Shown here piece by piece: positions 23,575 through 35,000 of a DNA stretch of 64,000 nt (positions within the stretch are counted from its first letter, which is position 1; the number at the start of each line of letters is the position of its first letter). The translations under genes and the position numbers were made by a program. Source of the DNA: Lepidurus packardi (lineage: Eukaryota; Arthropoda; Branchiopoda; Notostraca; Triopsidae); the NCBI GenBank assembly GCA_023053545.1, contig JAKZAN010000004.1:9486001-9550000 (forward strand). Reading direction: 5' to 3'. The notes under the pieces are model-generated. The model searched no databases, had not been told where the DNA came from, and worked only from the letters and a program-made list of their open reading frames with translations.

Positions 23575-25522
23575 ATGTCTTTGGCGGAAGAGTTATTGGC
23601 AGATTTGGAAGATGGTGATGAAGACGAAGAAGATGAAAAAATTGATCAGGAACCCGTAGCGGGTACTTTGCCGATGGATACCGGTACATTTGTGGCTCCT
23701 TTACCTAAGTTACATACCGAGTTTAACCCCAAGAAATCCTTTAAAAAAGAATTGAAACCAGGTAATACCGAGAAAAAATCTAAAATCCCATTACAACGTT
23801 ACAATTTTAATTTTTAGGAGTTGTGCTAGAGAAGGTAACAGAAATAGCACACTTGCACGGTTCGAAACAGTTGAATTCTGTCATGAAATCCATTGAAGAG
23901 TTCTCTACATCAACTAGAAGTGCAGACGACATCAAAGGTCCCGTAGAAGCTGATCCCGAGTACCAACTCATTGTCGAAGCGAATAACCTGGCAGTAGACA
24001 TAGACAATGAGATAGGTATGGCACCCATTTACACCCATGCACAATACTTTGTTTTAATACGTGTTTTTTAGGAGTAATTCATAAGTTTGTTCGCGATAAG
24101 TACAACGTACGGTTCCCAGAGCTGGAGTCTCTTGTTTTAAATCCTCTTGAGTACCTCATCACAGTCAAAGAACTGGGGAACGATCTCTCTAAAGGGAAAT
24201 ACAACCCTGTACTCCAGCAAACGCTAACCCAAGCAACCATCATGGTCTTATCCGTAACGGCCTCCACGACTCAGGGGTAAATTTTCGAATTTTTGTTTTC
24301 ACTTGCTTTAAAATGTTTCCTTTCTCTTTCTGTTCAGAACACATCTATCAAGCGAAGTCCTAACAAGAGTTTACGAAGCCTGTGACATGGCTTTGGAGCT
24401 AAATGCATGCAAAGTCCGTATCTTAGGCTACGTGGAGAGCCGTATGACCTTCATCGCCCCTAATTTAGCTACAATTGTTGGTGCTTCCACCGCCGCTAAG
24501 CTCATGGGTATAAAGAAATGCAACTTTACTGTTGTAATTATAAAGCATGTTTGTATTGCTTATAGGTCTAGCAGGAGGATTAACCGCTCTATCAAAGATG
24601 CCTTCATGCAACGTACTCGTGTTGGGCACCCAGAAGAAAGCATTGGCAGGATTTTCAAGTGTGGCTATCCAGCCTCATACTGGCTACATCTTTTACTGTC
24701 CTTTGGTCCAAGAATCCTCTCCGGTAAAAGAAAAATCCATATAATTCTAATTCTAATAAGAATTTGCTAGGATTTGAGACGAAAAGCTGCGCGTTTAGTC
24801 TCCGCCAAGTGTACTTTAGCAGCTCGAGTGGATTCGTTCCACGAGAGTACTAATGGTCAAGTAGGCAAGGATCTAAGGGAAGAAATTGAGAAGAAAATGG
24901 ATAAATTACAAGAACCGCCGCCAGTAAAGTTCGTTAAACCTTTACCAGCGCCATTGGAAGGACCCCGGAAACGTCGTGGAGGCAAACGTGTACGACGAAT
25001 GAAGGAACGCTATGCTTTAACCGAATTCCGCAAACAAGCCAATCGCATGACTTTCGCTCAGGTAAAACTTTGTTTCCTTGAATTGCAAAAAGTTCTAAGA
25101 TTGTTTTTCTTGTGTCTAGATTGAAGAAGACGCTTATCAGGAAGATTTAGGATATTCCCGAGGAGTATTAGGAAAAACAGGTTCAGGTAAAGTCCGCGGA
25201 CCCACAGTGGACGAGAAAACCAAAGTTCGGATTTCGAAAGCGTTGCAGCGAAATTTGCAGAAGTCGCAAGCCTTTGGGGGCACCACGACGGTTAAAAAGC
25301 AAGTGGCTGGTACTTCTTCTTCTGTAGCTTTCACGCCATTGCAGGTAAGAAAGGATTTCTCAGAATTTGCAACCGTTTTTCACAATGTTCCGTTGTATTT
25401 TCTTTCCATTCTAGGGTCTAGAGATTGTCAACCCACAGGCGGCTGAGAAGAAAGTTTCCGAAGTCAATGCAAAGTATTTTTCGAATCATGGAGGGTTCTT
25501 GAATATTAACAAACCGACGTGA
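23575..25522 (+). CDS. PRPF31: U4/U6 snRNP protein Prp31
   Basis: Eight exons (23575-23761, 23818-24015, 24072-24276, 24338-24507, 24566-24723, 24771-25061, 25120-25344, 25415-25522) give 513 residues, against 499 in human. Prp31 binds the 15.5K protein and the U4 snRNA 5-prime stem-loop and is needed to join U4/U6 with U5 in the spliceosome. An acidic N terminus precedes the NOSIC/Nop domain ([20 protein letters not shown], then [11 protein letters not shown], then [10 protein letters not shown]). The C-terminal region has the basic stretch [16 protein letters not shown] that leads to the nuclear localisation signal, and ends [15 protein letters not shown]. Confidence 0.96.
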
Positions 25523-25880
25523 TTTGTTTTGAAATAATTGACATGTGTGTGAACGGAAAGTAAACGCCAAGTTTTTCAGAAATTATGGATTTCTTTTCCT
25601 ATATTTTTCGTATTTGATTTCAAAACAAACGCCATTTGTGGTTTCATTGTCCCGTTTAATAATTATAATTAAAGCTTGTAGGGAATTATGAGGAGGAAAG
25701 CCGCTAGATGTCAGCTTGCACACCTGAATTGATAGCGTCTTCCGCTAGGTGGTAATTGGGATTGGGAAGTGGAGAGAAATCATTTGTTGTGCAGCGATAG
25801 CGAGTGACAGTTGATTTTGTGCAAAACTTACTATTACTTTCGCGTTTAAAAGCATTGTTAGAACCTGAACAATATCTAAA
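25523..25880. other. Spacer between PRPF31 and makorin
   Basis: 358 bases holding the PRPF31 3-prime end and the makorin promoter. No coding signal. Confidence 0.5.
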
Positions 25881-28069
25881 ATGGCCGAAGGTTGGTCTGA
25901 GTCTGTATTGCATCAAAGGTAAAGTACTAAAATATCCCAGTTAAATTCTCTTGTATTTTGTAACTCAACTTTGGACAGGAGAAAGTTGTTAATTCGATCT
26001 TTCTCTTGTCTTTTTGGACAGTGATTTCAGCAGGCCTACAATCCCATGCAAGTTCTTCAAGCTAGGGGTTTGCATCTATGGAAACACGTGCAGGTATTTT
26101 CGTTTAAATTTAATGAAGCCCATAAAAAGGTTTTTATTCGGGCTTTCCATTAGGTTTGCGCACGAAGTTGACGGAAGCATTACGACAGCCCCAGCAGAAA
26201 ATGGTCTAAAACCTGGCGTAGCCAGAATTAGAAACTTTGGAGAAGTTCTTGAAAACAATTGCAGAAACCGAGTTGATCTTGAACAACCAACCAGGTGAAT
26301 CTTAACTAATTTCGTTTGTATACTAATTGTCTTCGTTTGTACTTATTTTGTATAGCAAAATGACCGTTTTGCACAAATCACAGTCTAGTGGTACCACAGC
26401 TAGTAAACCTCTTTCCCAATCGAGTAGAACAAGTGGTCCTAATTCCTCTTGTCAGCCTTCTCAAGGCCTCGGCACCTCTGTCCCAGCGGAGAGTTGGGTG
26501 AATGCCCCCGAATTTGTCCCTTCGTATGCTTGTGTTTCTGGTAAAAAGCTAGTAAAAACTTTTATTTCCTTACGAACATTAGGAGTATATTAAGTGTCTT
26601 TTTTTGTAAAGGTGTCAGTCCTTGCCATCCAACTACAAACGAGTTTGTTGAAGAGCCTTTGACTTGGGCAAAGGTAGTGGACCCTAGTGCGGGCCAGGGC
26701 CCCTCCCATTCGTCAACAGAACTTTGTCCTTACTTCATGGTAGGACTTTGTCGTTATGCCGAGGAATGTCTCTATATACATGGTCTCTCTTGTGACTTGT
26801 GTGGGCAAGCTTGTCTTCATCCCCACGACGAGTTTCAGCAAGAGAAACACAAACAAGTAAAGTTTGTTTTCGTTTATAAATTTTACATTTAACTGAATTT
26901 ATAAGCTAAAGATAATAAACGAATATTTTTATAGGAATGTATGAAACAACACGAAGCCGACATGGAGGAATCTTTCGCTGTGGCGCGATCTAAAGAAAAA
27001 GTGTGTGGAATTTGCATGGAAATCGTTTGGGAAAAATCTCCAGCTGGCAAACAGAGGTTTGGAATCCTCCCCAACTGCCCGCATTGCTTTTGCTTGGACT
27101 GTATTCGAACGTGGCGGCAAGCGAAACAATTTGAAAACAAGATTATTCGGTAACAAAAGAATTTCAAGGAAATTCTTGAAACTTTTCATTCTTGAAAGCA
27201 TTTACTCGTGACATCTTGACAAAAATTGACGTTTTCTTTGGATTCATTGACAGATCCTGCCCAGAATGTCGGGTGCAATCAGATTTCGTCTGTCCTAGCC
27301 GATACTGGTACGATATTAAGGAAGAAAAGGGCCAAATGTTGGAAGACTATAAAGGAAACCTGGGGAAAAAACCTTGCAAATACTTTTCGCAAGGTCGGGG
27401 TCAATGTCCTTTCGGCAACAAGTGCTTCTATCTGCACGCGTTCCCGGATGGTACCAAAGCTGATGTGGGGCCTCCACAAACCAAACTTCGCCAAGCAGCT
27501 GATGGAGATGTGGAAGTCATCGAGGTAAATATTCCGCATCTTCGCCGGGAAAAGATACATTAATGTCTCCTAGTTATCATAGTTAACCTTACTTTCTTTT
27601 TAACGCTAGTCTACACGCCCGTTTTCTGTTATTTCTGTAATTCTCAGCTATTAGTTATTCGTTATTCTTAGTAACCTCAAATTGCCATGGTTTTATTTCG
27701 TTTGTACTTAATATAAGACTTAATAATCGACTTCAGTATCGATCATTGTTGACATATCGACCTTTGTTTGACTATGTTGACAATAACAATATAGGGTTTA
27801 ATAGTTACGGTTCAAATGATTAATTTTGTATGAAAAGTAGTTCTTTTATTAATTTGATTATTAATTTGATATGATTGTTTGGTGTGATATATTTGATTAT
27901 TAATTTGAAAACTAATATTTTTTGTTATTTGTTGTGTGTTTAGTTTGTTTTGTGGGATTTCTTGGAGGACCGGAACAATCGAGAAAACCATGTCATGCTG
28001 CTAGATAACGACGACTTTGTGTACTTCTTCCCGTCCGATTCTGAAGACTCGTACTATGACGATGATTAA
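25881..28069 (+). CDS. MKRN: Makorin-type RING E3 ubiquitin ligase
   Basis: Eight exons (25881-25918, 26022-26093, 26154-26294, 26356-26540, 26612-26856, 26935-27149, 27254-27524, 27944-28069) give 430 residues. Makorins are RNA-binding ubiquitin ligases. The domains come in family order: a CCCH finger ([15 protein letters not shown] ending H), a second CCCH finger ([15 protein letters not shown] ending H), the makorin Cys-His region starting [15 protein letters not shown], a C3HC4 RING from [15 protein letters not shown] to SCPECR, and a final CCCH finger ([17 protein letters not shown] ending LHA). The last exon is acidic and ends [10 protein letters not shown]. The first exon codes for only 12 complete residues. 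A possible polyadenylation signal lies at 28736-28741. Confidence 0.94.
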
Positions 28070-29587
28070 AATTGTCTGGTTGAACATTTTGGCGTTGTCG
28101 GACTTAAAAAACGCCATCTTGGACGAGGACAAAACAATTATTTGTGTTCCATAAGAACTTAGCTTACGTGTAAACAAGAATTAAAGGTAAAAATTTTTAA
28201 GTTGTCCGGAAAGGCAAATCAAGTTTAAACATAATTGCGGGGGAAAGCATGTATCGAAAAGGCAGGTTGCGTATTAACATGTTGGATTAATCGGACGTTT
28301 TTTTGTAGCGGGGCAAGAAAGAATGGATCGTTCTCCTATTGTGATAGTTTAGATTTCGGGCGTATATTACTACCTCTGTCTAGGCCTCGTTTAATTTGCC
28401 TTTGATTAGTTCGGTTGGGAAAACAAAAAAAAAGTCTTTCTCCGTTTGGGTTGACTCATCGCCTCAGATTACGCTTATTAACTTTCCCTAATTAATTCAG
28501 GAAAAGTTCCCATGTGTTTGTTGTGCGAAAAGAATGTGTGCTCATGCCTGATGGTTTTTGGGGGGATTTATGCATGCAATATTGAATCATTCTTACGTTG
28601 TCTTTGAATTGTATTTTTAGTGTTTTTAACACCGTATAATTTTTGACGGACGAACAACAAAACTGTCAACCGATCATCCTAGTCGTCAGATTAATTTTTT
28701 CTACCTTTACTTGTTTTAAGTTCACCATTTTCGGAAATAAATTTTGCAGATCTTTCCCTTTTTTCCCCAATATTCATATACAACAATTGCTGTGATTGAT
28801 TAGACGGCGTGGCTAAAGATTTAGAAGCTTGGGTTTATGGCAATGAAAAGTTTCCTTCTCGTAACTGTACAAACGCTCAAGGCAATTAGGGATGATGTAT
28901 TGTCAGGATGATTACAAAAGAAATAAAAAACACGATCCAGTTTTCTTTTTTCTCTTAGAATTCGCAAGTCCAGTCAATTTCCATGTCTTTGTTGGCGAGT
29001 TAGGGTTGAGATCGACCCGTATTATTTCATTTTGCTACTTTTTTACTGGACATTTTCGTACATATATGAAATTTTGGGTCAAATAAAAGTTTTGGGTTCA
29101 TAAAAAAATGTCATGCCTTGGGACGAATTTTGTTTTATTTTCCTGGGGCGCAAACTTGGTAAAAACCTCCCCTCAAAAATTGTTATGAAGGATGACGATA
29201 TTTACAATAAACAGACACAGGCACAAAACAGCGATAGGAAACGTTCTCTGAAGATTTGTTAGCTGATTATGGAAGTTATCCGTCAAACTAGACTTTATTT
29301 ATAGTAAAAGGCTTTTTGTTATATTTAAAAAGGAGTAGTTACCGAATTGGCCCTAGTCTGCAGTAATGTTATTATGAAAGAACTGGAGGGGGAGGAGTCT
29401 GTGTTTTCTTTTTCTTTTTGACCCAGGAAAAAACTCTAAAAAAATAACAACGTGTTTATATGAACCGACGAACACTAACTAAATTTTTTGTTTGTTTTTT
29501 TAATTGCAGGAGATAAGAGGTGGGGAAATATAATAGTTCTTTTTTTTCTGTTTGGAGCATAGACAGGAGAAAAATTAACAGCAAATA
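28070..29587. other. Convergent 3-prime regions of makorin and UBE2H
   Basis: 1.5 kb without a gene. AATAAA for makorin is at 28736-28741. TTTATT at 29294-29299 is a polyadenylation signal for UBE2H on the minus strand, 289 bases past its stop. Confidence 0.5.
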
Positions 29588-30734
29588 TTACAACTCCATG
29601 TCTTGTGCCTCATCTTCACTAAAATCTGACATTGAAGATTCCGAGTCGGATGACATGGCTTGCTGAGCTTCCTGCTCTCGGAGTGCTTCTTCTGTCGCGT
29701 ATTTTCGCACATAATCTTAAGAAATTATAATTATAGCTTGATTTGTTATTTGTAGAGATTAGCTTTCCTACCTTGTACTTTCTTTTTATACTCGTCCGGC
29801 TTGTGCAAGTACATGGCTGCAGCATCGCCATTGAGAGGATCAATTGGGTTCGGGTACGTGAGCAATTGAGGCAAAAACGACTCGAAAATGTTCGACAGAT
29901 CATAGAGCGCAGTCCAAGCTTGATTAATTACGTCTAAGCAAACGGTTCCAGAGACCTCGTCAATGTTCGGATGGTAGACCTTGTTCATGAACCCGATTGA
30001 GGGCGATTTAAAAGGATAGTGCTCAGGCAAATGCACACGGACTTTCCAAATTCCTCCCTCATATGGCGCTGCAAAAAAAGGAAGTATAAATATTGCATAG
30101 CTCTCTATATCTAATTAACGTGCTCATACTTCCTCGTGGGCCGTAAAACTTGACGCAAAACTCGTTAAGACCCCCCAGGATGGTAACTTCATGTTTGCTC
30201 TCAATCCTAGAGTTTGAGAAAGAACAAGAAGTGTCCAAGATTATACATATTATATGGTTGAGTCAAAAGGTACTACATAATTCGCAGAGGAGGTTGGCAT
30301 TGAAATACCTAGAACTGATTTACAAGTCGAATGTAGAAAGGTTATTCTGCAGAAAAGGTTCAAATTTAATCCCTGAAGCGTAGGAAGAGTTTGGGGCAGG
30401 TAAAATGGAAACTCGGGCGACAAAGAAAGCGAAAAGTTGCGAAACTTAACCCAACTTTCGCTCAGCCAAGTCACGCATCGTTCGTTTTTAAAAAATCTCT
30501 CCCGATTTTCTATTTAAAAAGGGAGAAACCCACACATAATGACATACGACGCAGTTTCCCATGCTGTTCTTTGTTATCAAGGGAGAAGAGAGAAGACAGA
30601 ACAGCTGACTGGTAACAACCAATGGAGGTCAAACAAAACGTTCTGACTTATTTGTTTAGAAAATATGGTAATGAGATTTACAGTTTAATAACGTCTGTGT
30701 CCATTCGACGTTTCCCAGCACTTGGCGAAGACAT
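29588..30734 (-). CDS. UBE2H: Ubiquitin-conjugating enzyme E2 H
   Basis: Four exons on the minus strand (30734-30682, 30206-30130, 30068-29772, 29715-29588) encode 184 residues, one more than human. UBE2H is the E2 of the CTLH/GID ubiquitin ligase complex. The N terminus [18 protein letters not shown], the [13 protein letters not shown] block, the catalytic Cys in [27 protein letters not shown] and the acidic tail ending [15 protein letters not shown] are those of UBE2H. The 17-codon first exon lies 475 bases upstream of exon 2. The gene is divergent from SLMAP and convergent with makorin. Confidence 0.97.
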
Positions 30735-32090
30735 TGTCACAACAAATGCTAGATTGCTTTGAGTCTACAAATTTGGCCAAACTCGAAATCGCCACCAAAC
30801 AAACCCCAGTGCGCAAACCCTAAAAACTCTCCACACACTCTCCCTTATCCTTGGCCAGTGTTGCCTGCTGCACAGTCGTCACTACTACTGCCCATGCCCG
30901 TCCTCTTCTGGCCCGTACCCTGCGTTGCCCTGGCCTCCTTTGTCGTCATCGGAACATTTTGCTACATTTCTTTTCGTATAGAAAATAAATCTTGCATCAA
31001 GCAGCGAAATTCCGTAAAAAAGTACTGTTCTTACGAAATATTCCGGAATTTTGCGATTTTCTCAGCTTCATTATATTAATAAAATTTACTTTTACTTTTA
31101 CAAAAGATGTCTTGTGTTTTCTATAATTATTAAGAGTGTAATTGATAATTAATTCAGGTTTGTCAGGTGATGATTTTATATATAAGTTCTCAGTCGGATT
31201 GAATATTACGGAAGAAAATTTCGTGGACATCCTGGAACTCTTGCCATCTAACGAGAGAGACTCAAAGCGTTTTCAGAGTCGAATATAATTGCCGTTCGCT
31301 CCAGGGTTTGTTAGTGGATGTTGTGTTGCTGTGGTTGATTGGAGGTGGCTAAGAATTCTGTCGTCAATTTTGTGATTTAGTTTAATTTCGAACAAATGAG
31401 ACTCTCCCTATTACCATCAGTGAGAAGGTAAGGGTTATTAATCTGTCAAAAACAAGTTCCGAGTCACGTAAAGGTATCAATTTCTTGCGGGCTTAGGCTC
31501 CACTTTCAAGTCAAAGTTGCTTTTGGGTCCAAAGACGCTATCGTGGCAAAGGCCAAAGTGTTATCAACATTCTAGACCTTATGAAAAAGTAATTTTTTGT
31601 CTCATTATGCTGCGCTTCCTCTGAACATTCTCTCCCATGTTTACTATGTGTTAGATCAGTCACATTTGAATGAACAAGTGTAACTTTGGCTGCACACTCC
31701 AGATGTTTTTACAGAAGCATGAGAAAACACCACTGTTATGTGTTAAAAACCCTAATTAATGTAACTTTTTATATTTCTTTCGTTTCAGGATTGTAACCTG
31801 ATGATGTCATTCTTCTTCTCCTATGTTTCTCTGACGCCATTTCTCTCGTCTTCAAAATTTATGTATGGACAACCTCCTCTGACATCTTAACAACGTGAAT
31901 CTTGAAATATAAACGTAGGAAAAGCTACTCCATCATAACCCGAACCCACTTGAAGTTCTCCGCCTGATCAGGACTACTTGGAGTGTTGGAACGAAACAAG
32001 TTCTTGGACCTAGGGCTTATTTCCTTCCGCTTACTCCGCTGGATTTTAGCTGTGATCTAAACTGATCCTCTCTCTCCCACCGTCTTTTTC
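30735..32090. promoter_or_regulatory. Divergent upstream region of UBE2H and SLMAP
   Basis: About 1.36 kb between the start codons. A possible 5-prime UTR intron for SLMAP runs from a GTAAGG donor at 31428 to an acceptor TTTCGTTTCAG ending at 31788. It is supported only by splice-site quality. No other gene is supported. Confidence 0.3.
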
Positions 32091-35000
32091 ATGGTGGTCA
32101 TCGGATTTGATTTGCCTCGCTCCCTCTCCTTGTCAACGCTGGACGATGGGTTGATCAACAGTGGAGAGGCGGGGTCAGTGGAGCTTAACACTGGCTCTAA
32201 ACAAGGTCCCACGGCACCTGCCGCCAAAGCCGTACTCGTATGCCGTCCAAATTCTCATCCGTTCCAGGTAACATGCTCTCCTTTGACGTCAGTTGCCCAC
32301 TTATTTAAAACGCATTTAACCAATTCCTCTCTGATTTATGACCCACCAGTCGACTACCACCAATTCGAAATTACTTTAATCGTTCGTACTCTTTAAAAAA
32401 CTGTCACATTCATCAAAGCTCCAATTCTGGGCGTTGCTTAGCAGCTGGGGGACTAAATCCGGGCTTCAACCTCTTGAGCTTGTAGATTAAAAATTATTCT
32501 TGACGAAAATTTATTTTTTTCTTAAATGACTCGCAGGATCTGCCTCCCCCAAAAAATTCGCTACCGAGCTTATCGAACGTACAAGTCATTTTTTTCTTTG
32601 AGCCCGATTTTGCTCTTGTTATTCCTGGCTGGGGCCACGAAGGCTGGCCAAGTCCTCTTGCAAAGTGCAGTATTTCGAGAATAGATCACCATGTGGCTGA
32701 AGATGCCTAAAAAAAGAAAAAAATCTGTCCTGTTTGGGAGAAAGGAGAAGATATTTTTGTATTTTTTTTTTCGTTAGCCACTTGTTCATTGGACACTTTG
32801 TGATCGCTTCTCCTAGGCTCACTACTTAATTAAGAATTCTGGATCAATTTTTAGATTGTTTTATTTTTCGGGAGTCAAGGTTCAATACTTAGGCTGGGGA
32901 AATTGGACACGTGTCAAAGCAAAACTTTTGGCTTGGGGTTTCTAGCTTTTCGGTTTGAGGGGGTGTTTTATAGAGTCAATACCTGGTTAGAGGACCGGGG
33001 TTTTATGGCACCGTATGTGGTCTTTTTCTCTGTTTCTTTACAATGTTAGACGTGGGGGGAGTTGAAGCTCTAAAACTTGAAGAACTTGAATCAAAAGCTG
33101 AATGGGAGAAGACCGGGAAATACCCTTAGGAAGGTGAAAACTAGGGAGAAGCTTACCTCTTTTTTTATTATTCGCGAGCACAACACTTGGTGATACAACT
33201 TTTCCCTTCATTCTCTGGAATTTAGCCAGGAATACTTTTTTTATTGAATGACTATGTTATTAGACGGATTTCTGTCCAGGGACAAGAAAAAATCGAAAAT
33301 ACGATAGCTCAAATTGTGTTTACATAGTAAGCAAATGAGGAGTTACAAGGAAAAGGTACATTCCTACCTTTTCTTCTCCGCAGAAAAAATAAAAAAAAAT
33401 AAAGTGATGTTTTTGCGCCTTTTTGAAACACTTGGCAATGACAGTGTACTCTTCAAAGTAGTTTTGCGTTGGAGTGGATGAAAACTCGAGAGCTTTGAGA
33501 TCTATATAGCATGCAACTTGTTATTAAGTGCTTTTGAAAAAGTTCTTTTTTTTTAATAATTTCGCTTTGTAATATTCTGTATAATTAAAAACAGGAACGG
33601 ACGTTGAACTTGGATGCTCCTATCAAGATTGGACGGGCGATGGCCCGGGTACGAGCCGTTTCCAATAATGCCATCTTCGACTGCAAAGTGTTGTCACGGA
33701 ACCACGCCCTACTCTGGTACAAGGAAGGCAAGGTAAAAAAAAAGTGAACTGAAAATGAAAATAGATTATAAAGCACTGCAAATTACGCAATTATAGAACC
33801 AACACTTATTAGGAATTTTTTTTTTATGAAGGTCCGATGAATGTAACAAAACAAGGGATGGTTTATTGCGTGTTTATTAGCTAAGGACGTAACATGAGAG
33901 CTTAAAAGTCGTGTTTCAGACTTCCCCAAACTTTTTTTTTTGTAGCAGGAAAAGCAGATTCTTATTTTCTTTGTTTTGTGTTTAGTTTTATTTCGTTTTT
34001 TCCTGCGGTGAGACGGCGCTAGATATTCGTTACGCCTTGTCTCGCTGCCTAAATTCTTTTTGGTCACGTCAGTTGCCCATATTGCTCTTGACACAGGACG
34101 CACACACACACACACTATTATAACCAGACTGAAGCCAGAAACGAAAAGAAATAGGAAGAACAGAGGACAAGATACCTTCCTTTGGCTGGAAATAGTCTTT
34201 GGTACGCATCCGAAAAGCTTAGATAAGAGGAATTTTCGTTGGAGTTCCAACATTCATTGAAACATTGGTCCGAGCTAAATGAGATCCGAGCCGGAAATTT
34301 GAAGAGTTTTTTTTACGTATTTTTGAAATACCTATCTACGTTGATGTGGTCTTTTGGCTTCGTCAATCTTCGGGTTTTTTTTTGTTGTTTTTTAAGGAAG
34401 TTTTGGGAAATTCTTGCACTATTTAGAGATGTCTTTACTGGCGTTATTGGAATTTTCTCTGTGACATCACAGAGCCAGGAAATCCTTCGTTAACGAACTG
34501 GATGTGCAAACTATTTCAACTTAACGCACGAAGCCCAGTATCCATAGAGAACATAACGAGGTCATCTTATCAGCTTCGGAGCCTGCTACACTACAAATGT
34601 TTTCCAGTTGAAATTGAAATTTCTTCTGATTTTCTAGTAATTTTGTTGTGTGGCCATTTTAGCCTCGTTCGTTTTGACGAAAGTTTGAGTCGACTTAAAA
34701 GTCTACCCAAGACGTTGCGCTTATAAGCGTTCGAAATAGGTAGACTTCGGACTCATAAGCGTTTTCTTTAGCTAGTCGACTTTTAGTTGTACTCTTGTGT
34801 CCAGACTTAAATTTAACCCCGCCTCTTGTTTATTTATCTCCTTTGTCGATATCGAACAATTCCTGTATTGCTTTTGTTTATTTTCTACAAGCACCGCCCC
34901 GTGGGTGGAGCAATTGTAAACTGAAGCTTATAAGCGTTCGTTTTGGACTCGAAACTTTCCAAGTCGACTTCCGTAAACTTTCAAAGTTTAGGCTAAAAGG